DNA of 64,000 nucleotides from Marinovum sp048263515 (GTDB lineage: Bacteria > Pseudomonadota > Alphaproteobacteria > Rhodobacterales > Rhodobacteraceae). Below, one piece after another: positions 8,579-16,073 of this stretch. How positions within the stretch are numbered: the first letter of the stretch is position 1; every line of letters begins with the position of its first letter. The DNA is taken from NCBI RefSeq assembly GCF_048263515.1, contig NZ_JBLXEC010000009.1, positions 62,001 through 126,000 of the forward strand. Reading direction: 5' to 3'. The notes under the pieces are model-generated. The model ran no database searches. It was not told the origin of the DNA and saw only the letters and a list, made by a program, of their open reading frames with translations. The position numbers were made by a program, and so were the translations under genes.

Positions 8579-8744
8579 GCGCGTTAACAGCGGCCGTCAG
8601 GCCGCCGCGCATCGCCGACCCGCCCCCAGGGGCGGCGATTTGGTATGCGTGGGCGCTTCGCTCGGAGATTCTCCGGATTTGGCGGGGATAAAGTTTTGCC
8701 GAACTTCGGTCGGACCGCCACCCCGCGGGTCGGCGACGCGCGGC
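8579..8744 (+). repeat. Modular hairpin repeat, copy A
   Basis: Starts GCGCGTTAACAGCGGC, with a nested hairpin GCGCG..GCGGC/GCCGC..CGCGC, then ATCGCCG/CGGCGAT closing a GC-rich loop. The right half has GGATTTGGCGGGGATAAA and TTGCCGAACTTCGG and ends GACGCGCGGC. The same order of blocks recurs at 8819, 25106, 25325 and 25521. Confidence 0.8.
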
Positions 8745-8768
8745 TTTTTGCGCTACGTCGAGGTCGGG

Positions 8769-8794
8769 TAGCGGTGGGTTGGAAACCCACCCTA
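8769..8794. repeat. Short palindromic element GGTGGGTT/AACCCACC, copy 1
   Basis: An 8-bp perfect stem with a GGA loop, flanked by TAG and CTA. It sits between repeat copies A and B. A near-identical copy is at 9059 and a relative at 57126. Confidence 0.75.
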
Positions 8795-8818
8795 CGACGT
8801 GTGTGAAAGCTGGGCACT

Positions 8819-9030
8819 GCGCGTTAACAGCGGCCGTCAGGCCGCCGCGCATCCGTTGCCCGGCAGGAGATTTGGCTCTGCCAAATCTGCCGAGAGGGGC
8901 CGACCCGCCCCCCCGGGGCGGCGATTTGGCTACCTTAGGCGCGTCGCTCGGAGGTTCTCCGGGATTGGCGGGGATAAAATTTTGCCGAACTTCGGCCGGA
9001 TCGCCACCCCGCGGATCGGCGATGCGCGGC
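8819..9030 (+). repeat. Modular hairpin repeat, copy B
   Basis: The same left block as copy A (GCGCGTTAACAGCGGC...) and the same right block (GCGGGGATAAAATTTTGCC, ending GATGCGCGGC). The centre is longer and carries an added hairpin, AGATTTGGC-tct-GCCAAATCT, absent from the other copies. Confidence 0.8.
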
Positions 9031-9058
9031 TCGTCGCTTCGGTTGGCGGTTGGGTGGC

Positions 9059-9080
9059 GGTGGGTTGGAAACCCACCCTA
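9059..9080. repeat. Short palindromic element GGTGGGTT/AACCCACC, copy 2
   Basis: The same 8-bp stem and GGA loop as the element at 8769, followed by CTA. It lies 45 nt before the 3' end of the converging phaZ gene, so it could act as a terminator hairpin, but no T run follows on either strand. Confidence 0.7.
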
Positions 9081-9124
9081 CGGCGGCTGAACGAAGTCCA
9101 TTTCGGGCATTTCGCCCCCGCGCG

Positions 9125-10387
9125 TTATACCGCGCGGATGCTGGGCGTCTTGGGCATGCCGCTGTTGGCGTCGATGAAACTCAGCACCAGCGGACGGATG
9201 TTGTTGCGCCAGGACTTGCCGGCGAAGATGCCGTAGTGGCCGGCGCCGGGCTCGAGGTGGCTGGCCTTCTTGCTGTCGGGCAGGCCGGTGCAGAGATCGA
9301 GCGCCGCGATGCATTGGCCGGGGGCCGAGATGTCGTCCTTGCCGCCTTCGACGGTCTTGACCGCGACGGTGGTGATCTTGCCGATGTCGACCTTCTTGCC
9401 GGCGACGGTGAACTCGTTCTTGGCAATCTCGCGGTTCTTGAAGATCCGCTCGACCGTGGTCAGGTAGAACTCGGCCGGCATGTCCATGACAGCCAGGTAT
9501 TCGTCGTAAAACCGGTTGTGCGCGTCGTGGTCCGAAGCCTCGCCCCGGGCGACGCGGCCGATCTGGTCGACAAAGGCCTTGGAATGGCGGTCGGCGTTCA
9601 TCGAGATGAAGGAGGTCAGTTGCAGCAGACCGGGATAGACCTTGCGGCCAACGCCCGAGTACTTGAAGCCGACCTGCTGGATCATCGACTGTTCGAGCTG
9701 GCCCATGGTCACCCGGCGGCCGAAGTCGGTCACGTCGGTGGGGGTGGCGTCGGGGTCGATCGGCCCGCCGATCAGCGTCAGCGAACGCGGCTGCGCCTCG
9801 GGGTCTTCCTCGGCCAGATAGGCGGTGGCGGCCAGCGTCAGCGGTGCCGGCTGGCAGACCGCGATCACATGGGTGTCGGGGCCGAGGTGGCGCATGTATT
9901 CCACCAGGTAGAGGGTGTAATCCTCGACGTCGAACTTGCCCTCCGACACGGGAATATCACGTGCATTGTGCCAATCGGTGACATAGACTTCACAATCAGG
10001 GAGCAAGGACCGAACTGTCGAGCGGAGGAGCGTGGCATAGTGTCCGGACATTGGTGCAACCAGCAGAACCTTTCGCGGCGCCGGGGTCCGGCCCGCCACC
10101 TCGAAGTGAATCAGATCGCCGAACGGCCGGCTGACCTCGGTGCGGATGTTGACCAGGTGATCGCGCCCGTCTTCGCAGGTGATCGAATGGATACCCCAGT
10201 CGGGCTTGACCGCCATGCGTTCAAAGGCGCGTTCGGTCACCGAGCCCCAGGCGGCAAGCCAGGTCATCCCCGGATTCGGCCACATGGCAAAGGCCGGATA
10301 AGAGGCCATCGCCTCTGCCGTCGCCCCGAGCCACTGGTTCGTGTTCCGAAGGGTTTCCATCATATCGTAGGTGACCATGTAACGCAT
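9125..10387 (-). CDS. phaZ: Intracellular polyhydroxyalkanoate depolymerase PhaZ
   Basis: A 420-residue alpha/beta-hydrolase of the intracellular PHA depolymerase family, which releases hydroxybutyrate units from stored PHB granules. The N-terminal MRYMVTYDMMETLRNTNQW is characteristic. The nucleophile motif uses Cys instead of Ser: VCQPA with Cys178. A likely Asp near 350 (GGKDD) and His384 (GAGHYGIFAGKSW) complete the triad. There is no signal peptide, which fits a granule-bound cytosolic enzyme. It is transcribed divergently from phaC across 115 bp containing a PhaR-like site, so storage and mobilisation genes probably share control. A GGAG-type ribosome site lies upstream of the ATG. Confidence 0.93.
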   Translation of the reverse strand: MRYMVTYDMMETLRNTNQWLGATAEAMASYPAFAMWPNPGMTWLAAWGSVTERAFERMAVKPDWGIHSITCEDGRDHLVNIRTEVSRPFGDLIHFEVAGRTPAPRKVLLVAPMSGHYATLLRSTVRSLLPDCEVYVTDWHNARDIPVSEGKFDVEDYTLYLVEYMRHLGPDTHVIAVCQPAPLTLAATAYLAEEDPEAQPRSLTLIGGPIDPDATPTDVTDFGRRVTMGQLEQSMIQQVGFKYSGVGRKVYPGLLQLTSFISMNADRHSKAFVDQIGRVARGEASDHDAHNRFYDEYLAVMDMPAEFYLTTVERIFKNREIAKNEFTVAGKKVDIGKITTVAVKTVEGGKDDISAPGQCIAALDLCTGLPDSKKASHLEPGAGHYGIFAGKSWRNNIRPLVLSFIDANSGMPKTPSIRAV

Positions 10388-10466
10388 CTGCGTGTGCTCC
10401 GGAGCTGTTGGGGCCCTGCTGCGCCCTGTTGTTTTGTCGCTTTGACCCCTCCAACAAAGCGACCTA

Positions 10467-10480
10467 ATGCTGCGACTGCA
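10467..10480. promoter_or_regulatory. Candidate PhaR-binding site between phaZ and phaC
   Basis: ATGCTGCGACTGCA shares ATGCTGCG and TGCA with the arms of the phasin-gene operator at 12347, with one extra base between the halves. It lies 22 nt before the phaC start. Weaker than the phasin and PPDK-gene sites. Confidence 0.35.
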
Positions 10481-10502
10481 AGATTAAAGAGGATTCGTTG
10501 AG

Positions 10503-12296
10503 ATGACAATCGAAGAGACCAAGTCGAGTAATAATATTGCTCATCTAGACGAAAATATTGCCAAAATTGATCACTTGACGCAGCGTCTGGCCAAGGCCCT
10601 GACGCGCCGCAAGCCGCCGAATCCTCAAATTGCTGCGCCCGAGTCAGAGCTTTTTGCGCGCGCAGCAACCGCCTATTGGCAGGAATGGGTGCAGAACCCG
10701 ACCAAGATCCTCGAGCACCAGGTCGAGTACTGGGGCAAGTCGCTCAAGCACATGGTCGAAGCCCAGCAGCTGCTGGCCCAGGGCAAGCTTGCGGCCCCGG
10801 AAGACACGACTCCGGATGACAAGCGGTTCTCGAACCCGGTGTGGAAGACCAACCCCTATTTCAACTTCATCAAGCAGCAGTACATGATCAATTCCGAGGC
10901 CATCAAACAGGCCGTGGAAGACATCGAGGACATCGACGAGAAGGAAAAGAAGCGGCTGCGCTACTTCAGCCAGCAGATCGTCGACATGATGGCGCCGACC
11001 AACTTCTTTGCCACCAACCCCGATGCGCTGATGAAGGCGATCGAGACCGAGGGCGACTCTGTCGTCAAGGGGCTCGAGAACCTGGTGGCCGATCTCGAGG
11101 CCAACGACGGTGAACTGGTGGTGCGGCTCGCCGATACCGAGGCCTTCGAGGTTGGCGGCAATATCGCCACCTCGCCGGGCAAGGTGGTGTTCCGCAACAA
11201 GATGATGGAGCTGATCCAGTACAGCCCCAGCACCGAACAAGTGCACGAGATCCCGGTGGTGCTCTTTCCGCCCTGGATCAACAAGTTCTACATTCTCGAC
11301 CTGAAAGAGAAGAACAGCTTCATCAAGTGGGTCGTCGACCAAGGCTATACGCTCTTCGTCGTCAGCTGGGTGAACCCCGACCGTTCCTATGCCGACATCG
11401 GCATGGAGGAATACGTCGAGCACGGTTACCTGACCGCGATCGAAGAGACCAAGAAGATCTGCAAGGTCAAGCAGGTCAACGCCATCGGCTATTGCATCGC
11501 CGGCACCACGCTGAACCTGGTTCTGGCGCTGCTCAAGAAGCGCGGCGACAAGTCGATCAAGTCGGCGACCTTCTTCACCACGCTGACCGATTTCTCGGAT
11601 CAGGGCGAATTCACCCCCTTCCTGCAGGACGATTTCGTCGACGGGATCGAGGCCGAGGTCGACCAGCACGGCATCCTGCGCTCCTTCATCATGGGGCGGA
11701 CGATGTCGTTCCTGCGCTCGAACGACCTGATCTATCAGCCGGCGATCCGCAGCTACATGATGGGCGACACGCCGCCGGCCTTTGACCTTCTCTACTGGAA
11801 CGGCGACGGGTCGGGCCTGCCGGGCAAGATGGTGATGCAGTACCTGCGCGGGCTCTGCCAGCGCAACGAGCTGATCGAGGGCAACTTCGAGCTGATGGGC
11901 GAGACCCTGTCGATCAAGGACGTGACCGTGCCGATCTGTGCCATCGCCACCGAGACCGATCACATCGCGCCCTGGAAGGATTGCTACCGCGGCTTCCTGA
12001 TGACCGGCAGCCGCTCGCGCACCTTCATCGTCGGGCAGTCGGGCCACATCGCCGGCATCGTCAATCCGCCCACCAAGGACAAGTACGGCCACTACGTCAA
12101 CGAAGAGCTGCCCGACAGCCCCGAGGCCTGGATGGAGGGCGCGGAATTCCACCAGGGGTCCTGGTGGCCGCGCTGGGAATCCTGGCTCAAGTCGCGTGCG
12201 GGCAAGAAAGTCGATGCACGCGAACCGGGTGATTCCGACCATCCGCCCCTTGGTGACGCCCCCGGAGACTATGTCCGGGTGAAGGCAAGCCTCTGA
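10503..12296 (+). CDS. phaC: Class I poly(3-hydroxyalkanoate) synthase
   Basis: A 597-residue PHA polymerase that joins (R)-3-hydroxyacyl-CoA units into polyester on the granule surface. The lipase-like box AIGYCIAGTTL carries the catalytic Cys331. The triad is completed by Asp in ATETDHIAPW (about residue 485) and His in GQSGHIAGIVNPP (about 515). Length and the absence of a partner subunit (PhaE/PhaR type III or IV) make it class I, typically making short-chain PHB. The first 40 codons are AT-richer than the rest, probably to ease initiation. It is divergent from phaZ, and the phasin gene follows 133 nt downstream with its own operator. Confidence 0.95.
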   Translation: MTIEETKSSNNIAHLDENIAKIDHLTQRLAKALTRRKPPNPQIAAPESELFARAATAYWQEWVQNPTKILEHQVEYWGKSLKHMVEAQQLLAQGKLAAPEDTTPDDKRFSNPVWKTNPYFNFIKQQYMINSEAIKQAVEDIEDIDEKEKKRLRYFSQQIVDMMAPTNFFATNPDALMKAIETEGDSVVKGLENLVADLEANDGELVVRLADTEAFEVGGNIATSPGKVVFRNKMMELIQYSPSTEQVHEIPVVLFPPWINKFYILDLKEKNSFIKWVVDQGYTLFVVSWVNPDRSYADIGMEEYVEHGYLTAIEETKKICKVKQVNAIGYCIAGTTLNLVLALLKKRGDKSIKSATFFTTLTDFSDQGEFTPFLQDDFVDGIEAEVDQHGILRSFIMGRTMSFLRSNDLIYQPAIRSYMMGDTPPAFDLLYWNGDGSGLPGKMVMQYLRGLCQRNELIEGNFELMGETLSIKDVTVPICAIATETDHIAPWKDCYRGFLMTGSRSRTFIVGQSGHIAGIVNPPTKDKYGHYVNEELPDSPEAWMEGAEFHQGSWWPRWESWLKSRAGKKVDAREPGDSDHPPLGDAPGDYVRVKASL

Positions 12297-12320
12297 ATTT
12301 ACGTAAGGTTATGCTTTTTT

Positions 12321-12360
12321 CTGCACCGCAGCATAAAACTGTTGAAATGCTGCGGTGCAG
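12321..12360. promoter_or_regulatory. Perfect inverted repeat, probable PhaR operator of the phasin gene
   Basis: Left arm CTGCACCGCAGCAT (12321-12334), 12-nt spacer, right arm ATGCTGCGGTGCAG (12347-12360), with no mismatch. Each arm also contains CTGC-N3-GCAG, so two palindromic sites are present. PhaR regulators of this group are known to bind TGC-rich sequences upstream of phaP and release them when PHB forms. It lies 70 nt before the phasin ATG. Confidence 0.75.
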
Positions 12361-12429
12361 CGGCTATATTCCTTGCAGACGCAGAAAACGGGGTGGGCCC
12401 GTACTGCGCAGAAACAAAGGATCATCATT

Positions 12430-12885
12430 ATGGCCGCTGCAAAAGCACAAGACGTCACCGCCCTCCTGAAAGACATGATGGGCGCATTCCCCGTCGACAC
12501 TTCCGCTCTGGAAGATGCCTTCAAGACCCAGGCGACCCTGAACGAGAAACTCTCGAACGTCGCTCTGGAAGCCGCTTCGAAGTCGACCGAGATCTCCTCG
12601 AAATGGACCAAAGACACCCTCGCCAAACTGGCCGAGCTGTCCAAAGCCAAATCCGAGCCGGCCGACTACGCCAAAGCCATGACCGACTTCGCGTCGGCTC
12701 AAGCTGAAGTTGCTGCTGAAAACGTGGCTGCCTTCGCCGAAATCGCCAAGAAAGTTCAAATGGAAACCGTTGAACTGATGATGGCTGCCGGCAAGGAATT
12801 CTCGGAAGAAGCTTCGGCTGCCGTGAAAAAAGCCACTTCGGACGCGACCGCCGCGACCAAGAAAGCGACCGCAACCGCGAAGTAA
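12430..12885 (+). CDS. phaP: Phasin (PHA granule-associated protein)
   Basis: A 151-residue granule-coating protein that limits coalescence of PHB granules. It is almost entirely predicted helix, Ala/Lys/Glu-rich, with a family-like core (YAKAMTDFASAQAEVAAENVA near residues 80-100) and an Ala/Thr/Lys-rich C-terminal tail of short repeats resembling tails of many phasins. The ATG at 12430 follows AAAGGA by about 8 nt; upstream in-frame codons run into the operator and are not used. The codon choice is strongly biased (AAA, GAA, GCT), as in a highly expressed gene. A perfect TGC-rich operator lies upstream and a strong terminator follows. Confidence 0.9.
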   Translation: MAAAKAQDVTALLKDMMGAFPVDTSALEDAFKTQATLNEKLSNVALEAASKSTEISSKWTKDTLAKLAELSKAKSEPADYAKAMTDFASAQAEVAAENVAAFAEIAKKVQMETVELMMAAGKEFSEEASAAVKKATSDATAATKKATATAK

Positions 12886-12942
12886 GCTGGTTGAGATTTC
12901 GTCAGCGTTGTCTCCTCCCCCCTGATGCGCGACGACATCATC

Positions 12943-12974
12943 AAAGACGGGTCCTTCGGGGCCCGTCTTTTTTT
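12943..12974 (+). terminator. Rho-independent terminator after the phasin gene
   Basis: Stem AAAGACGGG / CCCGTCTTT around TCCTTCGGGG, followed by a run of T to 12974. It lies 58 nt after the phasin stop, which fits a strongly expressed single-gene transcript. Confidence 0.88.
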
Positions 12975-13081
12975 GTCTGCCGGTCTCTTTTCGAAAAGGT
13001 GATCGGCCAGACCTGCGCCACCCTTGCCAGAGCCCTTCGCATTGCGCACCATCGCCGCGACACCAGGCGGGAGGGCGCACC

Positions 13082-14038
13082 ATGGGAATTTTCGGAAGAT
13101 CGCAGGTCGGGGCAGGGGCCTTGTCGCTTGTCCTGCTCTCTGCCGGCGCCAGCGCGCAACAGGCCGAGACGCCCCAATTCCAGCCCTTCACCTTTGCCGG
13201 CACCGTGGTGGCGCGCGAGATCACCGGCCTGTCCTACGAGGCCGGCGGCTGCATCGTCGAGGTCTCTGACAGCGCGCGGCGCATCGGCGTCGCCGAGAGC
13301 GGCCAGGTGCTGGTGAAGCTCGACGCGCAGGATGCCGAACTGGCGCTCGAAACCGCCAAGGCGCGCGTGGCCGATCTAGAGGCCGCGGTGGCCGAGAAAC
13401 AGCTGGCCATCGACGCCGCCGAGGCCAACGTCGCCCGCCGCGCCCAGGAGCTGGCCTTTGTCGGCAAGGAGTTTGCCCGTAACGAGCAGATGTTCCGCCG
13501 CGGCCTGATCAACGAAAGCACCATGGAAGGCGTCGAGAGCCGCAAGATGAACGCCGATTTCGCCGCCGACCAGGCGCGCGAAACCCTGGCCAGCGCCATC
13601 TCGGCCAAGAAACGCGCCGAGATCGCGCTCGACATCGGCAAACTCGACCTCAAATCCCAGGACGTGGCCTATGCGGCGCTGGAATTGCGCGCGCCTTATG
13701 CCGGGGTTCTCCTGGGCTTCGAGCCCAATGTCGGCGATTGCGTCTCGGCCGGGGCCTCGGCCGCGCAGATCTACGCCCCCGAAAAGAAATCGGTCGAGGT
13801 CTTCGTGCGCGTCGACCAGCTGGTGGCGCAGCAATCCTCCGGCGTGACCATCGGCGCGCCGGTGCGGATCGGGCGGATCAATGGCCAGGCCTGCGGCGGT
13901 GCATTTACCTGGATCGGCACCGAGGCCGACCTCGAGCACCAATACGTCAAATCCTCGATCGAGGTCGACGAAGCCTGCGCCAGCGCGCTTTATCTCAACG
14001 AGGCGGTCGAGGTCGAAACCCTGGCTAATCCGGCCTGA
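13082..14038 (+). CDS. Periplasmic adaptor (HlyD/RND membrane-fusion-like) protein
   Basis: A 318-residue secreted protein of the membrane-fusion/periplasmic-adaptor family. Residues 1-27 form a signal peptide ending ASAQQ. A lipoyl-like half follows (GQVLVKLDAQDAELALETAK near 75), then a long coiled-coil hairpin (about 85-190), the second lipoyl half (ELRAPYAGVLLGFEPNVGD near 205) and a beta-barrel domain. It carries four cysteines (in GGCIVE, GDCVSA, QACGG, DEACAS), unusual for this family and possibly disulfide-forming outside the cytosol. No inner-membrane pump or outer-membrane channel gene is adjacent, and it sits between the phasin gene and phaR. Its partner and cargo are unknown. Confidence 0.78.
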   Translation: MGIFGRSQVGAGALSLVLLSAGASAQQAETPQFQPFTFAGTVVAREITGLSYEAGGCIVEVSDSARRIGVAESGQVLVKLDAQDAELALETAKARVADLEAAVAEKQLAIDAAEANVARRAQELAFVGKEFARNEQMFRRGLINESTMEGVESRKMNADFAADQARETLASAISAKKRAEIALDIGKLDLKSQDVAYAALELRAPYAGVLLGFEPNVGDCVSAGASAAQIYAPEKKSVEVFVRVDQLVAQQSSGVTIGAPVRIGRINGQACGGAFTWIGTEADLEHQYVKSSIEVDEACASALYLNEAVEVETLANPA

Positions 14039-14158
14039 TCCCGGCCATTGCGGCGCAGCAGCAGGTTTTTCGCGCTTGCGGCGTCACAACGCTTTTCTTT
14101 TCGCAAACACTGGCCTAGGCTTTTCTGCAGCGCTGAAACTCACGGGAGGACGGCCCAA

Positions 14159-14704
14159 GTGGCGGACAAACCGAAACCCCTTCTGATCAAGCGGTATGCG
14201 AGCCGCAGGCTCTACAACACCGAAACCAGCGACTACGTGACGCTCGAAGATATCTCCGGTTTCATCCGCGATGGCCGTGACGTGCAGATCGTGGATCTGA
14301 AATCCGGCGATGACCTCACCCGTCAATACCTGCTGCAGATCGTCGCCGAACACGAAAGCCGCGGCGAGAACGTTTTGCCGCTGGGCGTACTCACCGATCT
14401 GGTGCGCAGTTATACCACGCAAGCGCAAAGCGTCGTGCCGCAATTCCTGACCGCGTCCTTCGAGATGCTGCGCGAGGGCCAGAACCGCATGCTGGAAATG
14501 AGCCCGATGGCCAAGATGCCTGGCTTCGAGGCGATGAAGGCCCAGCAGGACGCCTTCATGAAGGCGATGTCCGGCGGGATCACCCCGCAATGGTCGGGCC
14601 CCGAACGCGAGGGCGGCACCGAGGAGAAGGGCGAGGAAGACCTCGACGCCATCAAGAAGCAGCTTGCCGAGCTGCAGACCAAGCTGTCGAAGCTGGACAA
14701 GTAG
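14159..14704 (+). CDS. phaR: Polyhydroxyalkanoate synthesis repressor PhaR
   Basis: A 181-residue DNA- and PHB-binding repressor. It binds TGC-rich operators upstream of phasin and synthase genes and is titrated away by nascent granules. The conserved N-terminal domain (IKRYASRRLYNTETSDYVTL at about residues 9-28, then DLKSGDDLTRQYLLQI) is diagnostic. The Met/Gln-rich central helix and the acidic/Lys C-terminal coiled coil (DAIKKQLAELQTKLSKLDK) are also usual. The start is GTG at 14159, chosen for the GGGAGGA ribosome site about 8 nt upstream; an in-frame ATG at 14048 lacks one. CTGCAGCGC near 14126 may be a weak self-operator. A terminator follows. Confidence 0.93.
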   Translation: MADKPKPLLIKRYASRRLYNTETSDYVTLEDISGFIRDGRDVQIVDLKSGDDLTRQYLLQIVAEHESRGENVLPLGVLTDLVRSYTTQAQSVVPQFLTASFEMLREGQNRMLEMSPMAKMPGFEAMKAQQDAFMKAMSGGITPQWSGPEREGGTEEKGEEDLDAIKKQLAELQTKLSKLDK

Positions 14705-14733
14705 AACCCGAGCAAAGGCTCAGGACACCACAG

Positions 14734-14758
14734 GCCCCGCGGCATCCGCGGGGCTTTT
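14734..14758. terminator. Bidirectional terminator between phaR and the aminotransferase gene
   Basis: A 9-bp stem GCCCCGCGG / CCGCGGGGC with a CAT loop, then TTTT on the plus strand. It lies between two converging genes (stops at 14704 and 14772). Confidence 0.78.
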
Positions 14759-14771
14759 GCGTTTCCGGGGC

Positions 14772-15971
14772 TCAGGTGCCGTAGGCCCGGGTCTCGCCCA
14801 TCACCGTCTCGGCGGCGGCAATCAGCGCCTCGGCGATGAAGTCGCATTCCGCCCGGGTCAGCCGCGCCGGCAGCCGCACGTCGCAGGCCCGCATCAGCAT
14901 CGCCCGCGTCGCCGGCAAATCCTCGGGCAGGTCCGGCACGAACTTCCAGTTCCAGAAGGCGCGCGCATTGTCGGCCGACAGCCCGAAGATCTGCACCTTG
15001 ACGCCCATCGCCTCAGCCGCCTCGGCAAAGCTGCGCCGCTCGTCCTCGCGCATGCCTTCGAGGTTGAACTGGATCGAATCCGGCGCGCGCTCCTCCGGCA
15101 GAAGAGGGTCGGGCACCCGCATCCAGGGGCTGGTATTGAGCCGCGCGGCGACATGATCGTGGTTCGCCCGGCCATCACGCACCCGCTGTTCCAGACAGGG
15201 CAGCTGCGGCCGGATCACCGCCGCCGAGAGGTTCGACATGCGTTGATTGTAAAGCGGCAGGGTGTTCTGCAGCCCCGGAAAGACATCGCGCAGCACCGGG
15301 TGTTTCTTCCAGTTGTGCTCGTAGGCGCCCGACATGATGATCGCCCGGGCCACCAGTTCGGCATCGTCGGTCACAAGGATGCCGCCTTCGCCGGCGTTGA
15401 TCATCTTGTAGCTCTGAAAGCTGAAACAGCCGATCCGCCCGAAGGTGCCGATCTTCTGCCCATTCCAGGTGGTGCCCAGCGAATGCGCCGCGTCCTCGAC
15501 CACCGGAATGCCGCGCGCATGGCAGAGCGCCATGATCGCATCCATGTCGGAGGTATGGCCGCGCATATGGCTGATGATCACCGCCTCGACACTCCCCAGC
15601 TTGGCCGCGAAATCGTCGAGGTTCACCCGGTAGTCGTCGCCCACCTCGCAGAGCACCGGCCGGCAGTCCGCATGCACCACGGCCGAGGGCACGGCGGCAA
15701 AGGTGAAGGCCGGGATCAGCACCCGCGCATCCCGCGGCAGGCCCAGCGCCTTGAGCGAGAGAAACAGCGCCGCCGAGCAGGACGACACCGCCAGGGCAAA
15801 GTTCACCCCCATCATCTCGGCAAACTCGGCCTCGAGCAGCGAAACTGGGGCGTTCTCGGGCGCGGTGTAGCGGAAGAGGTCGCCGCTTTGCAGCAACCGG
15901 TCGATCTCGGCCCGCGCGGCCTCGGGGATCGGCTCGGCGTCATGAACGTTGGGGGCCTGCACTGCGCTCAT
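14772..15971 (-). CDS. DegT/DnrJ/EryC1/StrS family aminotransferase
   Basis: A 399-residue PLP-dependent aminotransferase of the family best known for making amino sugars. The PLP-binding Lys189 lies in SYKMINAGEGG, and the preceding EDAAHSLGTTW motif holds the cofactor Asp. The ATG at 15971 is preceded by AAGGAA; the longer frame starting at 16025 has no support. No nucleotide-sugar genes are nearby. It is instead the last gene of a minus-strand block with an FAD oxidase and two glutamine-synthetase-like ligases, 102 nt from the oxidase. It may therefore act on an amine or aldehyde from that pathway, but this is inference from position. Confidence 0.85.
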   Translation of the reverse strand: MSAVQAPNVHDAEPIPEAARAEIDRLLQSGDLFRYTAPENAPVSLLEAEFAEMMGVNFALAVSSCSAALFLSLKALGLPRDARVLIPAFTFAAVPSAVVHADCRPVLCEVGDDYRVNLDDFAAKLGSVEAVIISHMRGHTSDMDAIMALCHARGIPVVEDAAHSLGTTWNGQKIGTFGRIGCFSFQSYKMINAGEGGILVTDDAELVARAIIMSGAYEHNWKKHPVLRDVFPGLQNTLPLYNQRMSNLSAAVIRPQLPCLEQRVRDGRANHDHVAARLNTSPWMRVPDPLLPEERAPDSIQFNLEGMREDERRSFAEAAEAMGVKVQIFGLSADNARAFWNWKFVPDLPEDLPATRAMLMRACDVRLPARLTRAECDFIAEALIAAAETVMGETRAYGT

Positions 15972-16073
15972 TTTCGTTTTCCTTAATCCGGGTTTCCAGA
16001 AAAGTAAAACAGAGCAATCGGGCAAAAAAGTGAAATTTCCGTAACGGGTCCGGATCGGCGGCGGATTGTGACG

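Larger units (their letters stand above)
8549..9124. other. 576-bp intergenic region made of repeats
   Basis: No supported gene. It holds two copies of a modular hairpin repeat (8579-8744 and 8819-9030) and two short GGTGGGTT/AACCCACC hairpins (8769-8794 and 9059-9080), each listed separately. Open frames here are artefacts of the GC-rich repeats. Confidence 0.75.

Noticed and set aside
8517..9236. Several short frames inside the repeat-filled region after the Gfo/Idh gene
   Set aside because: They translate repeat hairpins in different frames in different copies, so the repeats are not protein-coding.
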